A stretch of DNA of 64,000 nucleotides from Gynurincola endophyticus (lineage in GTDB: Bacteria; Bacteroidota; Bacteroidia; Chitinophagales; Chitinophagaceae): assembly GCF_003991195.1 (NCBI RefSeq), contig NZ_RCWL01000001.1, forward strand, positions 868,001 to 932,000, written 5' to 3'. Under the pieces are notes generated by a model, which was given only the letters and a program-made list of their open reading frames with translations, had not been told where the DNA came from and did not search any database. Below are positions 52,647-62,413 of this stretch, piece by piece (within the stretch, counting starts at the first letter, position 1; each line of letters starts with the position of its first letter). Position numbers and translations under genes: made by a program.

Positions 52647-53711
52647 ATGTCAAAAATCACTGCACTTTATTCTGAAAACCCCGGTAAATCGCAAGAGCAG
52701 GTAGAAGTCATCCTTTCAAAAGTTACTATTACCATTATTCAGGGAACTCAGCAGAAGCATTGGTTATTAGAAAATGTTGTATTAAAACCTGAATACGGGC
52801 GCTTAGAAGTTCAGCATCCGGCAGAAGGTATTTTAATTATTTCAGACGACAAAGTTATTCAACAAATACAGAAATCGTATCAACTATATAAAAGAACTAA
52901 TTGGGGTATCCCGGTGGTGTATATGAGTATTGCTCTCAGAATCATCGGCTTTTTTGCGATCATCGGATTAATTATTTACCTGTTTTTCCGAAGTGTGGTA
53001 CCCTGGATGGGAGAAAAAGCGGCAGAAAGTTTTCCGAAAGAATATGAAATACAGTTGGGAGAAGAAATGTTTGCCGGAATGAAAAGTTCTTTAAAAATTG
53101 ATACCGCTAAATCTGCTCAATTACAGGCTTTTTATAATGAACTGGGTTTTAAGGTTGACTATCCCGTTCAATTATACTGGGTGGATGAACCCGTGGTGAA
53201 TGCATTTGCCATTCCGGGTGGAAATGTGGTAGTGTACAGAGGCATTGTTGAAAAAATGCAGCGTGCCGAAGAGTTGGCAGCTTTATTGGCACATGAAGTA
53301 TCACATATCGCTTTCAAGCATTCATTAAAAGGAATTTTCAGAAAAGCTTCAAATTCTTTATGGTGGATGATTATTACCGGAGGTGATGCAGGTATTGTAG
53401 GGGCATTAGCTAATCAGGCTGATATGTTGCAGGGATTGTCGTATGGCAGAGAACTCGAATCGGAAGCTGATAAAAACGGTGTTGTTATGATGTTCAGCTC
53501 AGGTATTGATACCCGGGGAATGTTAGATTTGGTAAACATTCTGAAAAGAGAAGAGGGGGATAAACAAGCTGTGAACTTTTTAAGTACCCACCCCATACCT
53601 GAAATTCGTATTCAGCAGGTAGAAAAATTGATGCAGGAATATCCTGGGTCTGTAACCGTTAAAAAAGAAACACTCGACAGTTTGTTTAAAACATTCCGAC
53701 AGTCCTGGTAA
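52647..53711 (+). CDS. M48 family metallopeptidase with N-terminal domain and membrane anchor
   Basis: 354 aa. Residues 1-80 form an unassigned cytoplasmic domain (beta-rich); one membrane segment at about 92-114; the peptidase with HEVSH at 216-220 and the third ligand region ELESEADKNGV follows. M48 enzymes such as HtpX, Oma1 and BepA take part in envelope protein quality control. The protease domain would face the periplasm. It is divergent from the DUF4403 gene and may be functionally paired with it. Confidence 0.88.
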   Translation: MSKITALYSENPGKSQEQVEVILSKVTITIIQGTQQKHWLLENVVLKPEYGRLEVQHPAEGILIISDDKVIQQIQKSYQLYKRTNWGIPVVYMSIALRIIGFFAIIGLIIYLFFRSVVPWMGEKAAESFPKEYEIQLGEEMFAGMKSSLKIDTAKSAQLQAFYNELGFKVDYPVQLYWVDEPVVNAFAIPGGNVVVYRGIVEKMQRAEELAALLAHEVSHIAFKHSLKGIFRKASNSLWWMIITGGDAGIVGALANQADMLQGLSYGRELESEADKNGVVMMFSSGIDTRGMLDLVNILKREEGDKQAVNFLSTHPIPEIRIQQVEKLMQEYPGSVTVKKETLDSLFKTFRQSW

Positions 53712-53790
53712 CCCGTGTCAGAGATATACGACCCCTTCGGGATTGGTGTAGTATAGAATAAATGTATATTTATTTGTCAGCGTGTATAAT

Positions 53791-53805
53791 GACCTCGAAG
53801 AGGTC
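53791..53805. repeat. Extragenic palindrome GACCTC-GAA-GAGGTC
   Basis: Perfect 6-bp arms around GAA in the 110-bp gap between convergent M48 and bestrophin genes. A second, imperfect palindrome (CCCCTTCGGG) lies at about 53739-53748. Both have the style of REP-type extragenic palindromes in Bacteroidota; copy number elsewhere cannot be seen. Confidence 0.55.
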
Positions 53806-53821
53806 AAACATCTTCGCATAA

Positions 53822-54703
53822 TTAAACCAATATCTCCACCACCTTTTGTTTAATATTTTCGGACATTTTATGAATTGGTAAATCGTTCAGGTCTTTACCA
53901 AACGGATCTTCAATTTCTTCTGCGATCAACTCTAAGCTGGCTAAAACATAAAAGATAAAGCCAACTACGGGAATGGCATAATAGCCCAGACTGAATGCAA
54001 GTGCTATCGGGAGCGTGGCTACAAAAATTACAATGAATTTTTTCAGAAAAGAACTATATGAATAGGGAATGGGTGTATTCTTTATCCTTTCACAGGCACC
54101 ACATACATCAGTGAAAGAAGTGATTTCGTTATTTAACAAAATCAGCTGGTCGCCGGTGATTAATTTATCAATATATAATTTATTAACTCTTTGGGTAATT
54201 AACCCGGCAATCATATTAGGCTGGTGGTGTGCATCAGAAATACCTGCTAATTCAGGATGTTCTTTCTCATCCAGAGCCAGACGGGTTGATTCTGCATGCA
54301 GGTGACGGGCGAGTATAGCCGAATACATCGGAATCAGTTTCGCAAAGTACTTGCGGTTAACCTGATCATCAGGTACTAAAAAAGCATTCAGTTTTATTGC
54401 CAGATTACGGCTTACATTTACAAGTGTTCCCCAATGTTTACGGCCTTCCCACCATCTGTCGTAAGCAGTATTGGTACGAAATACCAGTAACATGGAAATA
54501 GCAAAGCTCAATAGCGTATGCATCTGATTCAGATTCTTGAGATATTGCGACTCAGATGCTCTGATATAATGAAACTCAAGATAGGCAATACCCCAGGTTA
54601 GAAAACAGATTAATAATATCAGTGGCCAGAGCTTCTGTAAAGTATCATTTCTGTCAAATCTGAAAATTGTACCTAACCAATCTTTCGTATTATACGCTAA
54701 CAT
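53822..54703 (-). CDS. Bestrophin-like family membrane protein (UPF0187)
   Basis: 293 aa. The family pattern RTNTAYDRWWEGRKHWGTLVN (about 76-96) is clear, with hydrophobic segments near 28-45, 64-76, 212-230 and 232-250. Prokaryotic bestrophins are pentameric ion channels; the ion is not defined by sequence. Single-gene unit. Confidence 0.88.
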   Translation of the reverse strand: MLAYNTKDWLGTIFRFDRNDTLQKLWPLILLICFLTWGIAYLEFHYIRASESQYLKNLNQMHTLLSFAISMLLVFRTNTAYDRWWEGRKHWGTLVNVSRNLAIKLNAFLVPDDQVNRKYFAKLIPMYSAILARHLHAESTRLALDEKEHPELAGISDAHHQPNMIAGLITQRVNKLYIDKLITGDQLILLNNEITSFTDVCGACERIKNTPIPYSYSSFLKKFIVIFVATLPIALAFSLGYYAIPVVGFIFYVLASLELIAEEIEDPFGKDLNDLPIHKMSENIKQKVVEILV

Positions 54704-54790
54704 ATAAATGTGTTAAAATGAATTAGCTATTCCGCAGGTATGGTAAAACGAGTCATCCCGAAAGGCGGAGTAGCTTAACCGGACAAAGAT

Positions 54791-54823
54791 AAAAAAGCCC
54801 CCAGATGTTTAATCTCCGGGGGC
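54791..54823 (-). terminator. Terminator of the aconitase gene
   Basis: GCCCCC / GGGGGC outer arms with an inner AGAT/ATCT and a small bulge; six U follow on the minus strand. Confidence 0.85.
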
Positions 54824-54872
54824 GGGGTATTTTAAAATTTTAATGCAGGTGGGTGTCAATCCTGCCTATAAA

Positions 54873-57137
54873 CTATTTTGCAAAAGAAGCACGAATAACA
54901 TTCAACGCACCACCTGCTTTGAACCACTCGATTTGTTGTTCATTGTAAGTGTGGTTTAAAATCACTTCGTCTTTGGTACCGTCTTCATGATTCAGAACCA
55001 TGGTGATTGTACTTCCGGGAGCAAATTGATTTAAGCCATTGATGTCAATGCGGTCATTTTCCTGAATTTTATCATAATCTTCTTTGTTAGCAAAAGTTAA
55101 TGCTAACATACCTTGTTTTTTAAGGTTGGTTTCGTGGATACGGGCGAAACTACGTACAATGATTGCTCTGACTCCTAAATGTCGAGGCTCCATTGCAGCG
55201 TGTTCGCGGCTTGAACCTTCACCATAGTTTTCGTCTCCTACTACCACAGAACCGATACCGGCAGCTTTATAAGAACGCTGTGTGGCAGGTACTGCTCCAT
55301 AATCACCGGTTAACTGGTTTTTCACCGTATCTGTTTTATCATTGAAGTAGTTTACTGCGCCGATCAGCATGTTGTTGGATATATTATCGAGGTGGCCGCG
55401 GAACTTTAACCAGGGGCCGGCCATTGAAATATGGTCGGTCGTACATTTCCCTTTGGCTTTGATTAATAATTTCAAGCCTTTCAGGTCGGTACCTTCCCAT
55501 GCAGTAAATGGTTCTAATAGTTGAAGACGTTGAGAATCAGGACTCACTTGTACCTGAACGTTGCTACCGTCAGCTGCGGGAGCCTGGTAACCGGCATCTT
55601 CTACTGCGAAACCTGTTGGTGGTAATTCAACACCTGTAGGTTCATCTAACATTACTTCTTTACCGTCTTCATTGATCAACTTGTCGGTTAACGGGTTGAA
55701 TGTTAAGTCACCGGCGATCGCAAAAGCCGTAACGATTTCAGGAGAAGCAACAAATGCGTGTGTAGAAGCCAAACCATCATTCCGTTTTGCGAAGTTACGG
55801 TTGAACGAAGTGATGATAGAGTTCTTACGATTAGGGTCATCAATGTGACGCGCCCATTGGCCGATGCAGGGTCCGCAGGCATTGGCTAAAACAATGCCAC
55901 CTATTTTATCGAAAGTATTTAAGAAACCGTCTTTTTCAATTGTATATCTTACTAATTCTGAACCCGGAGTAATTGTGAACTCTGCTTTCGCTTTTAAGTT
56001 CTTGTCTACTGCCTGTTGCGCTAAGGAAGCGGAACGGCTGATATCTTCGTAAGAAGAGTTGGTACAAGATCCGATTAAAGCAACTTCCAGACGTTCAGGC
56101 CAGTTATTTTCTTTAACAGCTTGTGCGAATTTAGAAATAGGCCATGCAAGGTCCGGAGTGAATGGTCCGTTAACGTGCGGTTCTAATTGACTTAAATCGA
56201 TCTCAATTAACTGATCGTAATATAATTCAGGGTTTGCATATACTTCAGCATCAGGACGTAAGTAGTCTTTTACGCCATCTGCCAATGCTGCTACCTCAGT
56301 TCTTTCGGTAGCTTTCAGGTAAGCTGCCATTCTTTCGTCATAGGCGAAAAGTGAGCAGGTTGCACCGATTTCAGCTCCCATATTACAAATGGTACCCTTA
56401 CCGGTTGCACTTAAAGTATCTGCACCTTCACCAAAATATTCTACGATTGCACCAGTACCACCTTTTACGGTTAAAATACCAGCCACTTTTAAGATAACGT
56501 CTTTAGCTGAAGTCCAACCATTCATTCTACCAGTTAACTTCACGCCGATTAATTTAGGCATTTTCAATTCCCATGGAAGGCCGGCCATTACGTCAACGGC
56601 ATCAGCACCACCCACACCGATTGCTACCATTCCCAAACCGCCGGCATTGGGCGTGTGAGAGTCGGTACCAATCATCATACCGCCGGGAAAGGCATAATTT
56701 TCCAACACCACCTGGTGAATGATACCTGCACCAGGCTTCCAGAAGCCAATACCATATTTGTTAGAGATAGACGCCAGGAAGTCATATACCTCTTTGTTTG
56801 TATCTAACGCATTTTGTAAGTCTGTAACTGCACCTGTTTTTGCTTGAATTAAGTGGTCGCAGTGTACTGTTGAAGGTACGGCCACTTTTGCTCTTCCACA
56901 GGTCATAAACTGTAATAATGCCATCTGTGCGGTAGCGTCTTGCATCGCTACACGGTCAGGTGCAAAATCTACATAATCTTTACCACGAACATATGCCTGT
57001 GCCGGCGGATTAAAAAGGTGGGAGTACAAAATCTTTTCTGCCAGCGTCAGCGGTTTACCAGTTAATTTTCGGGCAGCATCCACTTTTCCCGGCATTTCCG
57101 CATACACTTTCTTAATTAATTCCAGATCAAAAACCAT
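54873..57137 (-). CDS. acn: Aconitate hydratase (mitochondrial-type)
   Basis: 754 aa, the length of the mitochondrial-type aconitase typical for Bacteroidota. Fe-S ligands are in GSCTNSS (about 353-359) and ACGPCIGQW (about 415-423); [19 protein letters not shown] and the C-terminal swivel motif [18 protein letters not shown] are present. It interconverts citrate and isocitrate in the TCA cycle. Monocistronic. Confidence 0.96.
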   Translation of the reverse strand: MVFDLELIKKVYAEMPGKVDAARKLTGKPLTLAEKILYSHLFNPPAQAYVRGKDYVDFAPDRVAMQDATAQMALLQFMTCGRAKVAVPSTVHCDHLIQAKTGAVTDLQNALDTNKEVYDFLASISNKYGIGFWKPGAGIIHQVVLENYAFPGGMMIGTDSHTPNAGGLGMVAIGVGGADAVDVMAGLPWELKMPKLIGVKLTGRMNGWTSAKDVILKVAGILTVKGGTGAIVEYFGEGADTLSATGKGTICNMGAEIGATCSLFAYDERMAAYLKATERTEVAALADGVKDYLRPDAEVYANPELYYDQLIEIDLSQLEPHVNGPFTPDLAWPISKFAQAVKENNWPERLEVALIGSCTNSSYEDISRSASLAQQAVDKNLKAKAEFTITPGSELVRYTIEKDGFLNTFDKIGGIVLANACGPCIGQWARHIDDPNRKNSIITSFNRNFAKRNDGLASTHAFVASPEIVTAFAIAGDLTFNPLTDKLINEDGKEVMLDEPTGVELPPTGFAVEDAGYQAPAADGSNVQVQVSPDSQRLQLLEPFTAWEGTDLKGLKLLIKAKGKCTTDHISMAGPWLKFRGHLDNISNNMLIGAVNYFNDKTDTVKNQLTGDYGAVPATQRSYKAAGIGSVVVGDENYGEGSSREHAAMEPRHLGVRAIIVRSFARIHETNLKKQGMLALTFANKEDYDKIQENDRIDINGLNQFAPGSTITMVLNHEDGTKDEVILNHTYNEQQIEWFKAGGALNVIRASFAK

Positions 57138-57293
57138 GATAATAATTTTAGATTTTTTTTCTATATGATTACCAACACCCTGTGGGCATTGTGGAGTGAC
57201 TTTTTCAGAGTAGTGTAAATTTACCTAAAAAACTGCTTACAGATATAACCAAACACTACTTGATTTTGTTTTAATTTTTTTTAAATTAGTAGT

Positions 57294-57515
57294 ATGAACC
57301 GATTTCGTAACTTTATTGAATGGCAAGTTTTTGGTGTTTGCACCAAAATTGGTGATAAACTGGGTATTGCTACATCGCGTATCAGAACCTGGTTTGTTTA
57401 CATATCACTCCTGACTATGGGTTCACCTTTGATTATTTATTTTATTCTGGCATTTTGGTTGGATATGAAACGATCTATCCAGTCTAAAAGGCGCAATCCC
57501 ATCTACTACGAGTGA
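57294..57515 (+). CDS. PspC-domain small membrane protein
   Basis: 73 aa, one PspC-like domain: GVCTKIGDKLGIATSRIRTWFVYISLL with a C-terminal membrane segment (about 40-61). PspC domains take part in phage-shock-type envelope stress responses; whether this short protein senses or only docks is unknown. The 57611 regulator begins 95 bp further on. Confidence 0.85.
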   Translation: MNRFRNFIEWQVFGVCTKIGDKLGIATSRIRTWFVYISLLTMGSPLIIYFILAFWLDMKRSIQSKRRNPIYYE

Positions 57516-57610
57516 AATTTTTGCTAAAATTTAGTTCTGACCCGTTAACGGTCTTTTAACCATTCTTACTGGTACAATTTTTTCAGGCACTACAAAAAAC
57601 ATTTAACATA

Positions 57611-58603
57611 GTGTTCCAGTTTGATATTAGCCACACACGATACGAACAGATGGTCAAAGATATGGCCAGCCAATTGAATGTTCCGATCGTTGACAACCGG
57701 TTTACCTTCCCTGAGGAGGTAGCAGACGGATACAGCATGTATCTGAATCTCCCCAACGGGTTGCAGGTGCATATCTTTGATATTAAGTTTAATCAAGACT
57801 GGAGGTATGCCCGGCATAAAAATGAAACAGAGTTTTATACATTGCGTTTTGATGAATTGGTTATTCCCGATTCTATGATCATCACCATCGATGACGAAAA
57901 AATCAGAGAAACCAATACAAGCCGAAATATAGCCTATCTCACTTCTTCTTTGTTCGATTGGTCATACATGGGTACGAAAGGCAGCCATTGCAAAGGTGTT
58001 CACATCTTATTTGATAAAGAATTTTTACGAAAATATCTTGATCTGAGTAAGGTGGAGGATGTACTCACTACATATATTTCACTCAGAGTAGAGAACTTTA
58101 CGATTATGCCATTAGACTCGAAGTTTAAGAGATGGATGGATTCAATCTATGAAACTGAACCGTCTAATCATATGTATATGACTATCATCACTAACCGAAT
58201 TATGCTGCTGGGAGAACGGTTCTTTACTTTGATCTACGAAAAGATGAAAAATCCTGCTTTCAGAGTACCGCTTTCGCAGGAAGATATTGACCGTGTAATG
58301 CGTGTAGAACATATTCTTACGAAAGATATCTTTCAACCTGCCCCTTCCATTCAGCAACTGGCTAAAATGGTGGCTATCAGCGAATCAAAATTGAAGAAAG
58401 ATTTTAAAGTGATGTATGGTGCACCCATCTACGAGTATTATCAACGCACCAGAATGCAGGCCGCTCAGGATAAATTGTTAACAGGACGATTTTCTGTAAA
58501 AGAAGTTGCCATGGAACTGGGCTATTCTAACTTAAGTAACTTTACCATAGCGTTTAAAAAAGAGTTTGGTATCCTGCCCAGCCAGCTTTTAGCTACCTTA
58601 TAA
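57611..58603 (+). CDS. AraC family transcriptional regulator
   Basis: 330 aa with GTG at 57611 as the chosen start; an ATG at 57650 (codon 14) is an alternative. About 1-220 is an unassigned ligand-binding region; the C-terminal pair of helix-turn-helix modules (about 245-330) includes SIQQLAKMVAISESKLKKDF and VKEVAMELGYSNLSNFTIAFKKEFG. Target genes are not evident. It has no adjacent structural gene on its strand; a palindrome and a possible regulated small RNA lie immediately downstream. Confidence 0.9.
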   Translation: MFQFDISHTRYEQMVKDMASQLNVPIVDNRFTFPEEVADGYSMYLNLPNGLQVHIFDIKFNQDWRYARHKNETEFYTLRFDELVIPDSMIITIDDEKIRETNTSRNIAYLTSSLFDWSYMGTKGSHCKGVHILFDKEFLRKYLDLSKVEDVLTTYISLRVENFTIMPLDSKFKRWMDSIYETEPSNHMYMTIITNRIMLLGERFFTLIYEKMKNPAFRVPLSQEDIDRVMRVEHILTKDIFQPAPSIQQLAKMVAISESKLKKDFKVMYGAPIYEYYQRTRMQAAQDKLLTGRFSVKEVAMELGYSNLSNFTIAFKKEFGILPSQLLATL

Positions 58604-58609
58604 TCAATT

Positions 58610-58632
58610 TTATACGAAATCATTTCGTATAA
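58610..58632. repeat. 23-bp perfect palindrome
   Basis: 11-bp arms TTATACGAAAT and ATTTCGTATAA around a single C, 6 bp after the AraC-family stop codon. It contains TACGAA and TTCGTA half-sites as in the BlaI-type operators, but spaced by 5 instead of 3 bp. AT-rich and without a U-tract, so not a terminator. Confidence 0.75.
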
Positions 58633-58654
58633 GATTTACCGTATATGGATAAAT

Positions 58655-58850
58655 TTTGAGCGCAAACGGTTGCATTATATTTCCGTATTAGACTACTTTT
58701 ACTTTAAGGGCACTACGATAACCTTTATAGTCCCGTTTTTAATCCAACAGCTACATGATGCACACATGAGGGTTTAAAAAAGTACTTATGTAGCATTCCT
58801 TGAAAACAACTTACCCCTCCTTCCCATTAGGGATGGAGGGGTATTTTTAT
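58655..58850 (+). ncRNA. Candidate small RNA with LacI-type operator in its promoter
   Basis: TTTG at 58655-58658 and TATATTTC at 58676-58683 (17-bp spacer) resemble a Bacteroidota promoter. The spacer holds CGCAAACGGTTGCA (58661-58674), a near-symmetric LacI/PurR-like operator. The following ~160 bp have no coding frame longer than a few codons, contain two inverted repeats (58708-58734 and 58750-58756 with 58788-58794) and end in the terminator at 58812-58848. Expression is unproven. Confidence 0.4.
58812..58848 (+). terminator. Intrinsic terminator
   Basis: TACCCCTCC / GGAGGGGTA outer stem, a T-T mismatch, TCCC/GGGA inner stem with loop ATTA, then five T. It ends transcripts of the candidate small RNA or the AraC gene. 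Confidence 0.85.
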
Positions 58851-58878
58851 ATTAAATGGTGCCACACCGACCACTATG

Positions 58879-59706
58879 CTATAAACTAACTACTGCTTTT
58901 CTGAGTTTCACCAATTGTTCTAATAACCCTTCCAGTAAATCAAGGCGTAACATATTCGCACCATCACTCAACGCACGGGCAGGATCAGGGTGTGTTTCTA
59001 TGAATAAACCATTTGCACCAGCAGCAATTGCTGCTTTTGCAATAGTTCCGATAAGTTCAGGATTTCCGCCGGTTATACCTGAAGTCTGATTTGGTTGCTG
59101 CAAACTGTGTGTACAGTCCATTACCACAGGCACACCATGTGCCTGCATCCATGGAATATTGCGATAGTCAACTACCAGATCCTGATAACCGAAAGTAGTT
59201 CCACGCTCAGTCAGAATAATATTTTCATTACCCGCATTTTGTATTTTTTCTACGGCAAATTTCATAGAAGGGCCGCTTAAAAACTGTCCTTTCTTAACAT
59301 TCACAATTTTGCCGGTTTCAGCAGCTGCAATCAATAAATCCGTCTGACGGCATAAAAAAGCCGGTATCTGAAGGATATCAATATATTTTGCCGCTAATGC
59401 ACATTCATCGTGCGCATGTACATCGGATGTAACGGGTAAATTAAATTTATCCCCGGTAGCTCTTAACAATTGTAAAGCTTTTTCATCACCAATACCGGTA
59501 AATGAACTTAAACTCGTACGGTTGGCTTTGCGATAAGATGCCTTAAAAACATAAGGAATTTCCAGACGCCTGCAAATGCCGGATACCTTCTCCGCCACTT
59601 CCAGTAAAAGCGCTTCACTTTCTACTACACAGGGGCCAGCTATTAAAAAAAAATTGTCGGGATCGTATGATTGATTCGAAAATAAGGATTGTAATGTCTT
59701 GTTCAT
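58879..59706 (-). CDS. kdsA: 3-deoxy-8-phosphooctulonate synthase
   Basis: 275 aa, normal length. Motifs of the class I aldolase: FFLIAGPCVVES (about 20-31), FKASYRKANRTS, LPVTSDVHA, LSGPSMKFA and VVMDCTHS. It makes KDO-8-phosphate from arabinose-5-phosphate and PEP for LPS inner core. A -7 box TATCTTTG (59711-59718 on the minus strand) ends 4 bp before the ATG, so the mRNA is probably leaderless. Confidence 0.95.
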   Translation of the reverse strand: MNKTLQSLFSNQSYDPDNFFLIAGPCVVESEALLLEVAEKVSGICRRLEIPYVFKASYRKANRTSLSSFTGIGDEKALQLLRATGDKFNLPVTSDVHAHDECALAAKYIDILQIPAFLCRQTDLLIAAAETGKIVNVKKGQFLSGPSMKFAVEKIQNAGNENIILTERGTTFGYQDLVVDYRNIPWMQAHGVPVVMDCTHSLQQPNQTSGITGGNPELIGTIAKAAIAAGANGLFIETHPDPARALSDGANMLRLDLLEGLLEQLVKLRKAVVSL

Positions 59707-59710
59707 AACT

Positions 59711-59718
59711 CAAAGATA
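59711..59718 (-). promoter_or_regulatory. -7 box of kdsA (TATCTTTG)
   Basis: Exact minus-strand TAnnTTTG 4 bp before the ATG; -33 element not clear. Confidence 0.5.
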
Positions 59719-59759
59719 CAGCGATTTCTGAGCATTAAAAGTGTAGAAAATGATAATCC

Positions 59760-59775
59760 TGTACTTTTTAGTACA
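59760..59775. promoter_or_regulatory. Palindrome TGTACT-TTTT-AGTACA between kdsA and the amylase gene
   Basis: Perfect 6-bp inverted repeat with a 4-bp spacer, in the divergent intergenic region 79 bp before the amylase ATG. Possible operator; no regulator identified. Confidence 0.4.
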
Positions 59776-59853
59776 CCCTATCCTTAGAAGATACGAAAAA
59801 TTTTCGATATATTTATAATGTGTGAAAAATACACATTAACTAAAACTTGCTAT

Positions 59854-62238
59854 ATGAAAAAGCTGATTCTCCTATGGAAAAGCTTGTTCCTGCTTTTCTT
59901 TGCGTTTAACCTCCAGGCGCAAAATCCCTGGAATGGTAAAGTTGTTTTACAAGGTTTCTGGTGGGATTACTGGAACAGTAATTATCCTAATGCCTGGGCT
60001 AATTATCTGACCGACCTGGCTCCCCGGTTAAGAGATCTGGGAATTGATGGGGTCTGGATTCCGCCCACTGTTAAAAATGGTTCTACCAATAGTAATGGCT
60101 ATTCTCCTTTCGATCATTATGATCTCGGCGATAAGTACCAGAAAGGTTCGCTCAGAACCCGGGTGGGTACAAAAGATGAATTGTTGCGTCTGGTAGCTGT
60201 AATGCATGCCAATGGAATTGATGTGATTCAGGATATTGTTTTAAATCATATTGATAATGCAGGTTCCAATACCGGCGATGGTGGAAGTGATCCGGGTGCC
60301 AGTAACGGCGACGGTAACTCTTATAAGAATTTCAGGTATGTTTCCTTTTTAACGCCGGCCAGTAGTGAAAGCAGCAGCAATTACCTGGCGCGTAGCGGAC
60401 GTTGGCCTAAAAACTGGCCGAATTTCCATGGAAATTCAGCACATAATTGTACCAGCGGTGACTGGTGTCAGGCGTTTTTCGGACCGGATATCTGTTATTA
60501 TGAAGGCGCTTTCGGCTCTTCATCCAATGCTACTTTTAATCCTTCTCAAACGTCTAACTATATGCGTAATCAGGCACGCGACTGGATGATCTGGTTTAAG
60601 AAACAAACCGGTATGGACGGATTCAGGTTTGATGCCGTAAAACATTTTCCTCATTGGGCACTGCAGGATTTTATCTGGAATCTGAAATATAATGCAGGTT
60701 GGGCAAACGGCGGTGCTCAGATGATGGCGATCGGAGAATATGTTGGTAGTAAAACACAACTCGACGGCTGGATTAATGACGTACGTTACAGTAATGGAAG
60801 TTCTGATGATCTGGTAGGAACTTTTGATTTTAGTTTACGTCAGGAAATTAAAAATATGGTTAGTGGTGGCGGTGCTTATAATCTTTCTAATATTCCCGGC
60901 AGCCAGCAATCGAATCGCTACCGCACGATGCCTTTTGTGAATAATCATGATACCTTTCGCCCCTTAAAAGATGCCAACGGTAATTATACCGGCTGGGATA
61001 CCGGTAATGAATTAGGAGGAGGCCATATCGACCCGTTTGATATTCGCCTGGAAGCTGCCTACGCTATCGCTTTTGCAGTGGACGGATCTCCCCAAGTGTT
61101 TTTTGAAGATCTTTTTGATATCGGTGGAACCGGAAAAAGATATTCGCATAGCCCTACTTCGCTGGCGAACTTACCGGTCAGAGACGGAGTTGCTAATATC
61201 ATATGGTGTCATCAGAAATTGAATTTTAAAAAAGGTTCTTACAAAGTACGCCATCAGGCAAATGACCTGTTGATTATTGAAAGAGGATACAATGCCGGTC
61301 CTGAAAACTCTTATGCCATCATCGGTATTAATGACAACTGGAATACCTGGCAGTCTGCCACCATTCAAACTGACTTTGGTGCGAATGTAAGATTGCATGA
61401 TTATTCCGGTGCAAATGCCAGTGATATATGGACGGATGCGACTGGTAAGGCTACTATCTGGGTTCCTCCTGTGGATGGTACCAATATCAGAAGAGGTTAT
61501 TCGATCTGGGGGCCTGCAGGTATTTCGGGAGGTTTTTCTCCTGTACAAAGAAGTACTACACAGGAGTGGGAGATGGCGAATGACCTTGGTGATAATCATG
61601 CCAGTTCATTGCAACAGGGGGGAGCACTTCCGGCTGCATCTACCACGCAACGATATGTAGGAAAAGTTTTTGCAGAAGCCGGCAAATCAATCGTGGTAAA
61701 CTTGTATCCGGCCGCCCCTGCCCATTCATTGAATGTTCAGCTTTACAATAATGGCGGTAGCAGCGTTGCAACACAAACCGGAACAGGAACGCTTACACTG
61801 ACTTATACTCCTGCGGTAACCGGTTTTTACCAGATAAGGGTGAGAAATAACAGTACCGCTAACCCGGCTCAGAACGTTTGGGTGAAAGCTACCTATACAG
61901 CACCGCGCGTGATCAGTACCGCCAGCTATCCTGCAAGAATGGTTACTTCTACTGAGACGGAAACAAAAGAATCCGCCATTGTAAGTGACCTGGTAGTATT
62001 TCCATCACCGGTGGTGCAGCAAACTACTGTACAATTCGGCCTCAGCGAATCAATACGTATTCAATTAGTGGTGATCAATGCATCGGGGCAAACAGTGGCT
62101 CAGATTGCAGATCAGCGCTTTGATGCGGGCTTGCATAAAATAGTGTGGAATGCCCAGGATATTCCGGCCGGAACTTATTACATACAGTTAAAATCTGAAC
62201 AAGGACAACAAATTTACAAAATAGTAAAAACGTTATAG
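59854..62238 (+). CDS. Secreted alpha-amylase (GH13) with T9SS sorting domain
   Basis: 794 aa from MKKLILL at 59854; a start 12 codons earlier would precede the signal peptide. Signal peptide about 1-23; GH13 catalytic barrel with VIQDIVLNH (region I), GFRFDAVKH (region II), MAIGEYVG (region III) and FVNNHDT (region IV); domain C; a beta-sandwich (about 540-650); T9SS C-terminal domain at the end. It cuts starch or glycogen outside the cell. The gene is followed by a 19-bp hairpin. Confidence 0.92.
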   Translation: MKKLILLWKSLFLLFFAFNLQAQNPWNGKVVLQGFWWDYWNSNYPNAWANYLTDLAPRLRDLGIDGVWIPPTVKNGSTNSNGYSPFDHYDLGDKYQKGSLRTRVGTKDELLRLVAVMHANGIDVIQDIVLNHIDNAGSNTGDGGSDPGASNGDGNSYKNFRYVSFLTPASSESSSNYLARSGRWPKNWPNFHGNSAHNCTSGDWCQAFFGPDICYYEGAFGSSSNATFNPSQTSNYMRNQARDWMIWFKKQTGMDGFRFDAVKHFPHWALQDFIWNLKYNAGWANGGAQMMAIGEYVGSKTQLDGWINDVRYSNGSSDDLVGTFDFSLRQEIKNMVSGGGAYNLSNIPGSQQSNRYRTMPFVNNHDTFRPLKDANGNYTGWDTGNELGGGHIDPFDIRLEAAYAIAFAVDGSPQVFFEDLFDIGGTGKRYSHSPTSLANLPVRDGVANIIWCHQKLNFKKGSYKVRHQANDLLIIERGYNAGPENSYAIIGINDNWNTWQSATIQTDFGANVRLHDYSGANASDIWTDATGKATIWVPPVDGTNIRRGYSIWGPAGISGGFSPVQRSTTQEWEMANDLGDNHASSLQQGGALPAASTTQRYVGKVFAEAGKSIVVNLYPAAPAHSLNVQLYNNGGSSVATQTGTGTLTLTYTPAVTGFYQIRVRNNSTANPAQNVWVKATYTAPRVISTASYPARMVTSTETETKESAIVSDLVVFPSPVVQQTTVQFGLSESIRIQLVVINASGQTVAQIADQRFDAGLHKIVWNAQDIPAGTYYIQLKSEQGQQIYKIVKTL

Positions 62239-62248
62239 CGTTACGATC

Positions 62249-62290
62249 TTCTGCTGCTGTTCGTGATTAAAATCGCGAACAGCAGCAGAA
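62249..62290 (+). terminator. Strong hairpin after the amylase gene
   Basis: 19-bp stem (one G-U pair) with loop TAAA, starting TTCTGCTGCTGTTCG. No run of T follows, so it may protect the mRNA 3' end rather than terminate alone. Confidence 0.6.
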
Positions 62291-62413
62291 TTAAATAAGA
62301 GATTATCAGTAAACCGCTATGATAGCAGTAGCAGGATTCTCTGCATTTTTGGGGAAGCTGTTCTTTGAATCTGCTTTTTTCTTTCCTTTGCAGCATATTA
62401 ATCAACTGTTGCT

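Noticed and set aside
58593-58632. dif-like XerC/XerD site formed by CTACCTTATAA, 6 bp, TTATACGAAAT
   Set aside because: The arms fit the dif consensus only loosely, the left arm is the end of the AraC coding region, and the much stronger symmetry is the 23-bp palindrome. No replication-terminus context is visible.
62383-62390. -7 box TTCCTTTG before the threonine dehydrogenase gene
   Set aside because: Second base is T, not A, and the TTTG upstream is only 15 bp away; too weak to list.
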